Source: Scatosoma sp045660265
GTDB lineage: Bacteria; Bacillota; Clostridia; Christensenellales; Borkfalkiaceae
Assembly (NCBI GenBank): GCA_045660265.1
Contig: JAZRDM010000013.1
Location: forward strand, 7,507-71,506
DNA: 64,000 nucleotides
Direction: 5' to 3'
Position numbers and translations under genes: made by a program. Each line of letters starts with the position of its first letter. The first letter of the stretch is position 1. Positions 40,423 through 48,312 of this stretch are shown here, in pieces. The notes beneath the pieces are model-generated. The model was not told the origin of the DNA. It did not search any database and saw nothing but the letters and a program-made list of their open reading frames with translations.

Positions 40423-41424
40423 ATGCAAACGCAAGAAAAAGCGAACGCCCTCCCCGAAGGTAAAACCACCGAAAGTCAACCTAGCGAAGATTTTTCTTTA
40501 AAAACCCTCGCCGTTGATTTACTTATTTGTTTAGTAGCTGCGCTACTTGTTTCAGCATCACTGTTTTATTTTTCCAACTATAATTCTTTTGCACCTGGCG
40601 GCGTAACAGGCTTTGCTTCCATGCTAGGCTCTTTACTCTCTCAATCCACAAACGGCGACGTTACGGAATATATGAGTATTTTTATGGTAATACTCAACAC
40701 GCCTATTTTTATTTGCGTAGCAATTTTTGTTAGCAAAAAGACGGGGATTATTTTACTTATTTATATGGTTTTCCAAACAAGCCTGCTTATGTTGTTCCGA
40801 CATTTACATATGGAATACGGAATTGCTTATTACGGCGCATATCCTTCAGGCAGCTGTTACGAAGAAGGCAACAACGTCGTTTTTGCTGCAATCGGCGTCG
40901 GCGTTATTTCCGGCTTCGGATTTTCGTTGATGTTACGCCGTTTCGGCGCATCCGGCGGCACATACGCCATCTCCGCGTTAATCAAACGCTTTAAACCCGA
41001 AAAAAATATTGCTTGGCTTGCTTTTGCGCTTGATTCTTCCGTTGTTTTGCTTGCAATATTTATTTACAATCCAACGAGCGCCAACTCCGTTATTTCTACT
41101 CTTTGCAATATTTTCATTTCCGACCTCGTTGTCGATTATATGTTACAAGGTTTACGCAACGGCTATAAATTTGAAATTATTACAGATAAAGCCGACGAAT
41201 TATCCTCTGAAATTATGGAAAAACTCGGTAGAGGCGTTACCAGCCTACACGCAGAAGGCATGTATACCCACCATGAACACACTTTGCTTGTATGTATTAT
41301 ACGCAAACGCCAAATGGGTGAATTTTTAAAAATATTAAAGAGCTATAACGCGACATTCTCCTATTCTTGCAAGGTTAACGAGGTATACGGAAAGTTTTTA
41401 GACAATCCCACCAAACATAAATAA
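40423..41424 (+). CDS. YitT family membrane protein (DUF161/DUF2179)
   Basis: A 333-residue protein. After a polar N-terminus of about 30 residues there are five to six hydrophobic segments with the YitT motifs F-A-P-G-G-V-T-G-F-A and R-F-G-A-S-G-G-T-Y-A-I. A C-terminal soluble DUF2179 domain follows (F-E-I-I-T-D-K-A-D-E-L-S-S-E-I; G-R-G-V-T-S-L-H-A-E-G-M-Y). Function is unknown; these proteins are common in Firmicutes in several copies. The start is ATG 40423-40425, nine bases from AAGGAG. A longer A/T-rich frame starting at 40237 crosses the promoter and is rejected. It has a convergent paralogue at 41483. Confidence 0.9.
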   Translation: MQTQEKANALPEGKTTESQPSEDFSLKTLAVDLLICLVAALLVSASLFYFSNYNSFAPGGVTGFASMLGSLLSQSTNGDVTEYMSIFMVILNTPIFICVAIFVSKKTGIILLIYMVFQTSLLMLFRHLHMEYGIAYYGAYPSGSCYEEGNNVVFAAIGVGVISGFGFSLMLRRFGASGGTYAISALIKRFKPEKNIAWLAFALDSSVVLLAIFIYNPTSANSVISTLCNIFISDLVVDYMLQGLRNGYKFEIITDKADELSSEIMEKLGRGVTSLHAEGMYTHHEHTLLVCIIRKRQMGEFLKILKSYNATFSYSCKVNEVYGKFLDNPTKHK

Positions 41425-41434
41425 GAATACATAA

Positions 41435-41464
41435 AAAACAGCTTGCCTTTACGCAAGCTGTTTT
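41435..41464. terminator. Bidirectional terminator between the two YitT genes
   Basis: AAAACAGCTTGC / GCAAGCTGTTTT form a perfect 12-bp stem with a 6-base loop between the two convergent stop codons. Confidence 0.92.
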
Positions 41465-41482
41465 ATTTTTTCAAAATTTCTA

Positions 41483-42472
41483 TTAGAATTTATTTTGACT
41501 GTTTTTCTCAAGGACATCCGTCTGTATCGCGTCTACAATCGCCATTTGCATTGCCGTATTTTTGGGCACGTTGTTTGAATTCTTTTTTCCGTACATCTTC
41601 GTCTTGCCCATAATTTCACTTACTTCAATGATAGAAACAAACGCAGATTCATCCACCTCTAAAACAATGTCTTTTAAACGATTGATTTCAAAACGATTTA
41701 CCACCACGTAAAGCATCTTTTTATTTTCGCCCGAATAGTACCCTGTTGCATCTAATACGGTAATACCGCGGTGCAGAGAAGACGAAAGCTTCGACGAAAC
41801 CAATCTCGCTTTTTGCGTAATAATCAGCGCAGCGTTTCCTTTCTCGAAACCTTCTACGATAAAGTCAATCGTCTTCAACCCTACGTAATATGCAATAACT
41901 GAATACAACGCAATTGCCCATTCGTTTTCCCCAGACGCAAGCGAAGCGATCACAGCCGCTACAACGTACAAAACGACGTTGTAAATCATAACGAACGTCC
42001 CTACGCTAAGCCCTAACTTTTTATGGAAAATAACCGCCATAACTTCAACGCCGTCTAATGCGCCGCCAAACTTAATAACAAGCCCGCTGCCAACGCCCGA
42101 CAAAAGCCCGCCGAAAATAGCCGCTAATACAACCTCGTTTTGAACGATAGGCGAACCATCTGAAAAGCCATCGGGAAAAATAAAACTGTTGATAATTAAA
42201 GAGCCCAACGAATAAATTGCAATCGCATACAACGAATAAATTAAAAATTCCCAACCGATTTTCTTTCTGCCTATAAAATAAAAGGGGATATTGATCAGTA
42301 ACAAAAACAACGCTTGGGGCAACAATAAGTAACGAGAAAGCAATACGCTTGTACCCGAAAAGCCCCCGTCGTAGATGTACAAGGGGGTCAAAAACAAACA
42401 AACGCCAATAGCGTTAATAACCCCTGCAATCGTCAAACCTACAAAATTTAACGGTTTTAATTTTAATTTCAT
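41483..42472 (-). CDS. YitT family membrane protein (DUF161/DUF2179), second copy
   Basis: A 329-residue paralogue of the plus-strand YitT. It has the membrane motif Y-D-G-G-F-S-G-T-S-V-L, then K-F-G-G-A-L-D-G-V-E-V-M-A and the DUF2179 domain (N-A-A-L-I-I-T-Q-K-A; H-R-G-I-T-V-L-D-A-T-G-Y-Y-S). It is clearly divergent from the first copy rather than a recent duplicate. TAAGGTAATAGT precedes the ATG. It starts 28 bases behind ddh and may be cotranscribed with it. Confidence 0.9.
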   Translation of the reverse strand: MKLKLKPLNFVGLTIAGVINAIGVCLFLTPLYIYDGGFSGTSVLLSRYLLLPQALFLLLINIPFYFIGRKKIGWEFLIYSLYAIAIYSLGSLIINSFIFPDGFSDGSPIVQNEVVLAAIFGGLLSGVGSGLVIKFGGALDGVEVMAVIFHKKLGLSVGTFVMIYNVVLYVVAAVIASLASGENEWAIALYSVIAYYVGLKTIDFIVEGFEKGNAALIITQKARLVSSKLSSSLHRGITVLDATGYYSGENKKMLYVVVNRFEINRLKDIVLEVDESAFVSIIEVSEIMGKTKMYGKKNSNNVPKNTAMQMAIVDAIQTDVLEKNSQNKF

Positions 42473-42492
42473 ACTATTACCTTACTACACTA

Positions 42493-42506
42493 TTATAACG
42501 TTATAA
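42493..42506. promoter_or_regulatory. Perfect 14-bp palindrome at the ddh/YitT junction
   Basis: TTATAACGTTATAA overlaps the ddh stop codon and contains a TATAAT-like hexamer toward the YitT gene. No good -35 sits at the right distance, so this could be an operator, a weak promoter or chance. Confidence 0.35.
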
Positions 42507-43484
42507 CAATTCTGCAATTAAAACATCTCGGCTTTTTTCGGATAAATAAGCAGGCGGTATATCTAACACCGTTTTACAGCCGTATACCCCTTCGCTATTC
42601 AAACGATAGATTGCACGCGCATACGCTACTAACACGGACGCCGTAAATTCCGCATTCGAATCCAATGTTAAACGATACTCGATTAAATGCTTATTTTCCC
42701 CGTCTGTTCCCGTTGTGCCCGAACGGATAACCGTACCGCCATGAGGCAAGCCTGCATGCTTTTCGTTTAATTCTTCTTGCGAAATAAAATGCACCGTTGT
42801 GTCATAATCGGCAAAATAATTAGGCATTGTAACGATTTCTTGTTCAATTTTCGCCAAATCCGCGCCCGATTTTGCTACGACAAAACATTCTCTTTGGTGT
42901 TTTTGTCTAGTGGTTAAAATAGGATTTTCCCCGTTTCGTACTGCTTCCAAAGCACTTGTAACGGGAATGGTGTATTGCTTTGCATCTTGCACGCCGTCAA
43001 TGCGTCTAATTGCATCTGAATGTCCTTGGCTTACACCTTTTCCCCAGAAAGTATACTCTTTCCCATTTGGTAAAATCGCACCTGCGTACGCCCGCATAAG
43101 CGAGAACATACCCGGATCCCAGCCCACAGATACAACCGCAGTTTTTTCGGCGGTTACAGCAGCCTCGTGTACAGCAGTAACGTGTTGAGGAATTTTAGCA
43201 TGCGTATCAAAGCTATCCACTACGTTAAAGAAGCGGGCAAGCTGCGGCGTTTGCTTGGGTAAATCCGTTGAACTACCACCGCAAAGTACAACGACATCTA
43301 TCAAGTTTTGCATATCAAAAATATCATTCGACGCATACACGGGTACCCCCGTTACCGTTTTTACCGTTGCAGGATCACGACGGGTAAACACCCCTACAAT
43401 CTCTATATCATTATATTGTTGGCAAGCAAGTTCAACTCCTTTTCCGAGATTGCCATAGCCGTAAATACCAATACGAATACTCAT
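42501..43484 (-). CDS. ddh: meso-Diaminopimelate D-dehydrogenase
   Basis: A 327-residue protein. It opens I-R-I-G-I-Y-G-Y-G-N-L-G-K-G-V with V-F-T-R-R for NADP binding. C-G-G-S-S-T-D-L-P, D-S-F-D-T-H-A-K-I-P and S-V-G-W-D-P-G-M-F-S follow, all characteristic of Ddh, plus the G-K-G-V-S-Q-G-H-S-D-A-I-R segment of the substrate site. It makes meso-DAP directly from tetrahydrodipicolinate, ammonia and NADPH. The start is ATG 43482-43484 after GAGGTGG; a longer frame has no support. With dapA/dapB elsewhere in the window, this gives a one-step route to DAP outside lysine-riboswitch control. Confidence 0.94.
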   Translation of the reverse strand: MSIRIGIYGYGNLGKGVELACQQYNDIEIVGVFTRRDPATVKTVTGVPVYASNDIFDMQNLIDVVVLCGGSSTDLPKQTPQLARFFNVVDSFDTHAKIPQHVTAVHEAAVTAEKTAVVSVGWDPGMFSLMRAYAGAILPNGKEYTFWGKGVSQGHSDAIRRIDGVQDAKQYTIPVTSALEAVRNGENPILTTRQKHQRECFVVAKSGADLAKIEQEIVTMPNYFADYDTTVHFISQEELNEKHAGLPHGGTVIRSGTTGTDGENKHLIEYRLTLDSNAEFTASVLVAYARAIYRLNSEGVYGCKTVLDIPPAYLSEKSRDVLIAELL

Positions 43485-43609
43485 ATTTCCACCTCTTTTT
43501 ACAAAAATATATACCAGTAGTATACTTCGCAAACGAACAATTATCACTACTTTGAAAACAGTTCCGCTCGTTGCTTTTTTAACGCAAATTACGTCTGCTC
43601 TATAAGAAA

Positions 43610-43648
43610 AAGAGAAAATATAACGGTTAAACCGCCCTATCTTCTCTT
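43610..43648 (-). terminator. Terminator of purA
   Basis: AAGAGAAGATA and TATTTTCTCTT form the outer arms with an inner CGGTTTAACCG repeat. Bases TTTCTTA follow on the minus strand. The stem is interrupted, so strength is moderate. Confidence 0.55.
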
Positions 43649-43685
43649 GTTTTATTTAATTATTTACGCGTTATATAACGGCGTA

Positions 43686-44960
43686 TCAATACATTTCGAT
43701 ATACGCGTCGCGTTCAGCACCCACGGAAACGTACTTAATTTTACATTCGCAAGCTTCTTCCAAATAACGCACGTAATCTAATGCTTCTTGGGGCAAATCT
43801 TCTTTTTTGCGGCATTTGGAAATATCACAATTCCAACCCTTTACCGTTTTGAATACAGGCTTACATTCGTCTAATACATCAGTGAAAGGGAAATCGTGAA
43901 TCAATTCGCCGTTCAATTCGTACGCAACGCAAACTTCCAATTCTTCATAATCGGATAAAACGTCCATTTTGGTGAGTGCAATTGCATCAGCGCCTTGACA
44001 ACGGATACCGTAACGAGAAGCCACCACATCGAAGGGACCAACTCTTCTAGGTCTGCCTGTTGCAGCACCGTATTCACCGCCCAAATCACGTAATTTCTTC
44101 GCTTTTTCGCCGTCGTATTCTGCCGTGAAAGGACCTTCGCCAACACACGTCGAATACGCCTTCATGATACCAATCGAATTATCCAACTTTAAGTGGGGAA
44201 TTCCCGCACCGATAGGCGCGTATGCAGCAATCGTCGAAGAAGACGAAGTATAAGGATAGATACCGAAATCGATATCACGGAGCGCACCAAGCTGCGCTTC
44301 GAACATAATATTTTTGCCTTCTTTGTTTGCTTTATCTAAATATAAGCCTACGTCGCAAATAAACGGTGCAAGTTTTTTGCCATATTCTTCAAAATATGCA
44401 ATCATATCTTCCACTTTTACTTCGTCCGCATGATAACCGCCGACAACCGTTAAGTTTTTCCATTCAACGATATCTGCCAAACGCTTGTATAAACGTTCGG
44501 TATTTAAAAGCTCGCCCATACGGAAAGCCTTTTTATAATATTTATCCGCATATACGGGCGCAATACCACGACGGGTAGAGCCAAATTTTTTCCCTGCAAG
44601 TCTGTCTTCTTCTAAACAATCTTGTAATACGTTATACGGCATAGTGATTACCGCTTTATCCGAAATTTTTAAATTTTCGGGGGTAATTTTAATACCTGCT
44701 TGTTGCAATCTTTCCATTTCACCGCAAAGATGCTTAATATCGATAACCATACCGTTACCCATAATATTAACCACTTCTTCACGCAAAATCCCCGAAGGCA
44801 ATAAATTTAAAATAAATTTCCCGCGTTCGTTGATAACCGTATGACCAGCGTTGTTACCGCCTTGATAGCGACAAACAATGTCAAATTTTTCTGAAAGCAA
44901 GTCAACCATTCTGCCTTTGCCTTCGTCGCCCCAGTTGATACCGCAAATAGATGTAAGCAT
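43686..44960 (-). CDS. purA: Adenylosuccinate synthase
   Basis: A 424-residue protein. The GTP-binding opening is W-G-D-E-G-K-G-R-M-V-D with catalytic Asp/His, then G-G-N-N-A-G-H-T-V, G-S-T-R-R-G-I-A-P, Y-A-A-T-G-R-P-R-R-V-G and K-M-D-V-L. It converts IMP and aspartate to adenylosuccinate, the first step to AMP. AAAAGGAGAAGG precedes the ATG. It is monocistronic with its own promoter and terminator. Confidence 0.97.
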   Translation of the reverse strand: MLTSICGINWGDEGKGRMVDLLSEKFDIVCRYQGGNNAGHTVINERGKFILNLLPSGILREEVVNIMGNGMVIDIKHLCGEMERLQQAGIKITPENLKISDKAVITMPYNVLQDCLEEDRLAGKKFGSTRRGIAPVYADKYYKKAFRMGELLNTERLYKRLADIVEWKNLTVVGGYHADEVKVEDMIAYFEEYGKKLAPFICDVGLYLDKANKEGKNIMFEAQLGALRDIDFGIYPYTSSSSTIAAYAPIGAGIPHLKLDNSIGIMKAYSTCVGEGPFTAEYDGEKAKKLRDLGGEYGAATGRPRRVGPFDVVASRYGIRCQGADAIALTKMDVLSDYEELEVCVAYELNGELIHDFPFTDVLDECKPVFKTVKGWNCDISKCRKKEDLPQEALDYVRYLEEACECKIKYVSVGAERDAYIEMY

Positions 44961-45075
44961 TTATCCTTCTCCTTTTGGATTCAATCAAACTCAAAAGTAC
45001 AAAAACGCACAAAAATTGAGCACTCCCCTTTCTTTTTACGAAAAATGCCCTATTCCTCATTATATTGTACGCCTT

Positions 45076-45104
45076 ATTATACTGTATTTTTTTTCACTTG
45101 TCAA
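45076..45104 (-). promoter_or_regulatory. Sigma-A promoter of purA
   Basis: A perfect TTGACA (45099-45104) and a perfect TATAAT (45076-45081) are 17 bases apart on the minus strand. The leader is about 108 bases with no recognised riboswitch. Confidence 0.9.
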
Positions 45105-45175
45105 GTCTTGCGCCCCTACTTTTTTCTTTCGTTGAAAAATATTTTTCAGGTTTTTAAAAAAATAAAAAATGTCTA

Positions 45176-45204
45176 TTGACAAATAGCAAAAAAAAGGGTA
45201 TGAT
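45176..45204 (+). promoter_or_regulatory. Sigma-A promoter of the zinc-ribbon Nudix gene
   Basis: A perfect TTGACA (45176-45181) and TATGAT (45199-45204) are 17 bases apart. The 310-base gap 44961-45270 holds this promoter, the divergent purA promoter and leaders; no gene was found in it. Confidence 0.85.
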
Positions 45205-45270
45205 TATATAGGTACAGTAAAAAATAAATACGGAAAAAGAGAGAGTTTCCGTTTGATAAGGAGAAAGAAT

Positions 45271-45762
45271 ATGTATTGTAGAGAATGCGGTCAAAAATTA
45301 ACGTTGCGCTTTTGTGAAAACGAAGGCCTAATCCCCTATTGCGGAACGTGTGAAAATTTCATGTTCCCTCAATTTAGCATTGCGGTATCTATGGTTGTTA
45401 CCAACCGCGCGCAAGATAAAATTTTACTTGCAAAACACGCCGAAGACGACGATTTTATTTTATTTGCCGGTTACATTAAAAAAGGCGAAAATGCCGAAAA
45501 AACCATTCCTAGAGAAATTAAAGAAGAGCTTGGCCTTGACGTCGTAAAAGCCAAATATATGTCCTCTCGCTACCACGCGAAAAAGGACGTTTTAATGTTA
45601 AACTTTATCGTTATAGTCGAAGACAAAACCATTCGCCTCAACGACGAAATCGCGGAAGCAAGATGGTGCTCACCGGAAGAAGCACAAGCGCTTATCCGTA
45701 AAAATACCACAGCGGAATTTTTCTTAAACAATGCAGTAAAAGAATTAAAGAAAAAAATTTAA
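45271..45762 (+). CDS. Nudix hydrolase with N-terminal zinc ribbon (NudC-like)
   Basis: A 163-residue protein. The first 35 residues form a zinc ribbon (M-Y-C-R-E-C-G-Q-K-L then Y-C-G-T-C-E-N-F-M-F-P), as in NADH pyrophosphatases. A Nudix domain follows with the box G-Y-I-K-K-G-E-N-A-E-K-T-I-P-R-E-I-K-E-E-L-G, whose first G-x5-E part is slightly degenerate, and F-A-G before it. NAD(H), capped RNA or a dinucleotide are possible substrates; this is inferred. The start is at 45271 after AAGGAG, not at an upstream in-frame start. Confidence 0.88.
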   Translation: MYCRECGQKLTLRFCENEGLIPYCGTCENFMFPQFSIAVSMVVTNRAQDKILLAKHAEDDDFILFAGYIKKGENAEKTIPREIKEELGLDVVKAKYMSSRYHAKKDVLMLNFIVIVEDKTIRLNDEIAEARWCSPEEAQALIRKNTTAEFFLNNAVKELKKKI

Positions 45763-45777
45763 ACAACCCTTTTGTAA

Positions 45778-45814
45778 ATGAAAAGCCACCCGTAAATACG
45801 GATGGCTTTTTTAT
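45778..45814. terminator. Bidirectional terminator between the Nudix and acetyltransferase genes
   Basis: AAAGCCAxCCGTA / TACGGxTGGCTTT form a 13-bp stem with one mismatch, an AA loop and flanking A- and T-runs, between convergent genes. Confidence 0.85.
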
Positions 45815-46446
45815 TATTTACGCGGCACTATACCCGTTTCATTTAAAATTTTATCTTCTTCCGTAATTTCTCGAATAACTCTGCAAGGATTTCCCGCCGC
45901 AAAGCTATTCGGCGGAATATCTCTCGTTACAACAGCCCCCGCGCCGATTACCGACCCAGCCCCTATCGTAACGCCGCCAACCACCGTTACGTTACCGCAA
46001 AGCCAACAATTATCGCCGATTGTAATCGGCTTGGTATATTCTAAGTTGGTTACGCTACCAGTTTTTTCATTGTAAAAAGCATTACGTTCTTGATAACGAA
46101 GAGGATGAATTGCCGTCAACAAAGAAACGTTGGGCCCCATAAAGACGTTTTCGCCTATCGTAATCTTCCCTTCGTCTAATACCGTAAAATTAAAATTAGC
46201 ATAGCTACCCTTTCCTATATAGGTATTGACTCCGAAGTCAAAATAAATAGGGCCTTGCAAATAAACACCTTCGCTTTTGTTAGGCAAAAGCTCGTTTAAA
46301 ATTTTTTCCCGTTCTTCCGTTTGCGTATCAAACGTATCGTTATAAAGTTTACAAAGCTTATGCGCTTTCGCACGCTCTTCTGCCATTCCTTCCGTGAATG
46401 GATCGTATATCATCCAACCCTTCAACATCTTTTCGTGTTCAGTCAT
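45814..46446 (-). CDS. Sugar O-acetyltransferase (maltose/galactoside acetyltransferase type)
   Basis: A 210-residue left-handed beta-helix protein. It carries the N-terminal Mac domain (E-H-E-K-M-L-K-G-W-M-I-Y-D-P-F), then hexapeptide repeats (I-T-I-G-E-N-V-F-M-G-P-N-V; I-T-I-G-D-N-C-W-L-C-G-N-V-T-V-V-G-G-V-T-I-G) and the catalytic His in A-I-H-P-L. It transfers acetyl from acetyl-CoA to sugar hydroxyls. It is the third gene of the murQ operon, 17 bases behind the kinase, so an amino-sugar acceptor is possible. Confidence 0.92.
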   Translation of the reverse strand: MTEHEKMLKGWMIYDPFTEGMAEERAKAHKLCKLYNDTFDTQTEEREKILNELLPNKSEGVYLQGPIYFDFGVNTYIGKGSYANFNFTVLDEGKITIGENVFMGPNVSLLTAIHPLRYQERNAFYNEKTGSVTNLEYTKPITIGDNCWLCGNVTVVGGVTIGAGSVIGAGAVVTRDIPPNSFAAGNPCRVIREITEEDKILNETGIVPRK

Positions 46447-46463
46447 GTTAGTCTCCTTTTCAT

Positions 46464-47336
46464 TTACAAGCTTTTCGCTCTATTCAACGCACCGTATACA
46501 ACCGCTTGCAACGGAATTTTGAAAGATATTTTCTCCTTTATTTCTTGCGAAACAAATGAAGATAATATATCCCACCGTTTTGTTAAACCGCCAATGAGCG
46601 TGATTTCACAACACTCCTCTCCATACGCTTTATATACGCCCCAAAGCAAGCTTTCCCATTCTTTTATTCGGCGAATGAGAATTTCTTTCGCCACGCTATC
46701 ACCGCGTTCGTAAGCTTCAAACACGCAAGGCGCAAAAGACGCTACATACGCTTTGCCTTTCAAATACGTTTCGCGAACTAAATCGCTTTCTGTTTTCCCC
46801 GTTTTAGAAAAAACCAGCTCCGTCAAAAAAGTTTTTTCAATTCTTCCGTCCTTCGCCGAGCAAACGGCGTTTAATACTTCGCGGCCTAAATCGTAACCGC
46901 TAAGCGAAGAATCAATCATATACCCACAACCGCCGATAAGAATATGCTTGCCGTTTTTACGCAAATACCCCACACTGCCCGTACCGATAATTACGATACA
47001 ACCATCTCCTTCATAGGCAGAATCCAACGCAATTTGCACGTCGCTGCATACGTCGACTTTATCTACTTTTTCAATGCTTTGAAGCGCGGAACGCAAGTCT
47101 TCTTTTGCCACAGAAAAACCCATTCCCGATAACCCCATACAGATATTTACCGAACGCGCATCCGCGGGCATATTTTTGCAAACAGAAGCCACCATGTCCG
47201 CAATCATTTTCTCTTTTCCGATATCGTTGGGATTAGAAGTTCCCAAAATTTCTCGGCAAACAACCTCGTCTTTTTCGTTTATCCAAACGAACTCCGTTTT
47301 TGTTCCGCCGCCGTCTACTCCTACGTAATATCTCAT
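46464..47336 (-). CDS. BadF/BcrA-type sugar kinase (probable GlcNAc/MurNAc kinase)
   Basis: A 290-residue ASKHA-fold kinase: Y-V-G-V-D-G-G-G-T-K-T-E-F phosphate-1 motif, V-I-I-G-T-G-S-V-G-Y phosphate-2 motif, and L-I-G-G-L-T-K-R adenosine motif. The family includes N-acetylglucosamine kinases and clostridial MurK (MurNAc/GlcNAc kinase). The start overlaps the murQ stop by 4 bases, which supports a role supplying or consuming amino-sugar phosphates in wall recycling. Confidence 0.88.
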   Translation of the reverse strand: MRYYVGVDGGGTKTEFVWINEKDEVVCREILGTSNPNDIGKEKMIADMVASVCKNMPADARSVNICMGLSGMGFSVAKEDLRSALQSIEKVDKVDVCSDVQIALDSAYEGDGCIVIIGTGSVGYLRKNGKHILIGGCGYMIDSSLSGYDLGREVLNAVCSAKDGRIEKTFLTELVFSKTGKTESDLVRETYLKGKAYVASFAPCVFEAYERGDSVAKEILIRRIKEWESLLWGVYKAYGEECCEITLIGGLTKRWDILSSFVSQEIKEKISFKIPLQAVVYGALNRAKSL

Positions 47337-48139
47337 TTTTCATAGTCCCCTACGATCTCAACAATACTTCTACCTTTGGCAAGTTCTTCTTTTGCTTTTT
47401 CCACACCCATACCCGTTAAGGTATCGCAAATTCTCGCCGCGCGGTCAAATAATTTCACGTTCGTCGGTGCAACGTTAACCATCAAGTTTTCTATTACTTT
47501 CCCTGTACGAACCATTGCGACGGTAGAAATCATATTCAATACCATTTTATGCGCAGTACCCGCCTTTAACCGAGTCGACCCCGTAACCACTTCCGCGCCC
47601 GTATCCGTCAATATCGTTACTTCTGCAACCGAGGAAATACGATTGATTGGATTCCCCGTCAATGCAACCGTATGCGCACCGACTTTATTTGCGTATTCTA
47701 ATGCATCATAAATATATGCAGCATCCCCAGAAACAGAAATACCCACCACTGTATCATTTTTAGACAACGAAATATTTTTCAGGTCTTGCACACCGCTATC
47801 CCCGCTATCTTCCGCGCCTTCAGCCGCTTTACAAATGGCTTTTGGACCGCCAGCAATCACACCGATTACCATATCATATGGTACGCCAAACGTGGGAGGA
47901 CATTCGCTTGCGTCCAAAACGCCAAGCCGACCCGAAGTTCCCGCGCCAACGTAAATAAGCCTACCGCTGTTTTGAAAGGATTGCACCGCAAAATCCACCG
48001 CGCTAGCAATTTGTGGCAAAGCTTTTTCTACTGCATACGCCACTGTTTTATCTTCTTCATTCATTACGCTAACAGCCTCTAGCGTGGTCATTTTATCCAA
48101 ATGCATTGTTTTAGGATTTCTCTGTTCTGTATTTTTCAT
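47333..48139 (-). CDS. murQ: N-acetylmuramic acid 6-phosphate etherase
   Basis: A 268-residue SIS-domain protein. It has T-E-Q-R-N-P-K-T near the start, Y-V-G-A-G-T-S-G-R-L-G-V-L-D-A-S-E-C-P-P-T-F (the MurQ active-site block) and I-S-V-S-G-D-A-A-Y. It splits MurNAc-6-phosphate into GlcNAc-6-phosphate and lactate in the cytoplasm. It is about 30 residues shorter than the Escherichia coli enzyme at the C-terminus, without losing a recognised motif. The start is ATG 48137-48139 after GAGGGG. It is the first gene of the operon. Confidence 0.95.
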   Translation of the reverse strand: MKNTEQRNPKTMHLDKMTTLEAVSVMNEEDKTVAYAVEKALPQIASAVDFAVQSFQNSGRLIYVGAGTSGRLGVLDASECPPTFGVPYDMVIGVIAGGPKAICKAAEGAEDSGDSGVQDLKNISLSKNDTVVGISVSGDAAYIYDALEYANKVGAHTVALTGNPINRISSVAEVTILTDTGAEVVTGSTRLKAGTAHKMVLNMISTVAMVRTGKVIENLMVNVAPTNVKLFDRAARICDTLTGMGVEKAKEELAKGRSIVEIVGDYEK

Positions 48140-48214
48140 ATTACCCCTCACACAGATTGAAGCATTTGCTTATCGCATAAATCACTTCATTTTATCCACA
48201 CTTCCTCTAATTTT

Positions 48215-48243
48215 ATTATAATACCTATTTATTTTATTGTCAA
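48215..48243 (-). promoter_or_regulatory. Sigma-A promoter of the murQ operon
   Basis: A perfect TTGACA (48238-48243) and a perfect TATAAT (48215-48220) are 17 bases apart on the minus strand. Confidence 0.9.
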
Positions 48244-48263
48244 TATTCGGCCTATTAAATTTG

Positions 48264-48302
48264 CAAAAAGCGGTGCCTTGTCTACAACAAAGCGCCACTT
48301 TT
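48264..48302 (-). terminator. Terminator of the GH2 gene
   Basis: Arms 48269-48282 and 48287-48300 pair over 14 bases when G-U pairs are allowed. An A/T-rich tail with CTTTTTGC follows on the minus strand. Confidence 0.65.
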
Positions 48303-48312
48303 TTACAAATTA

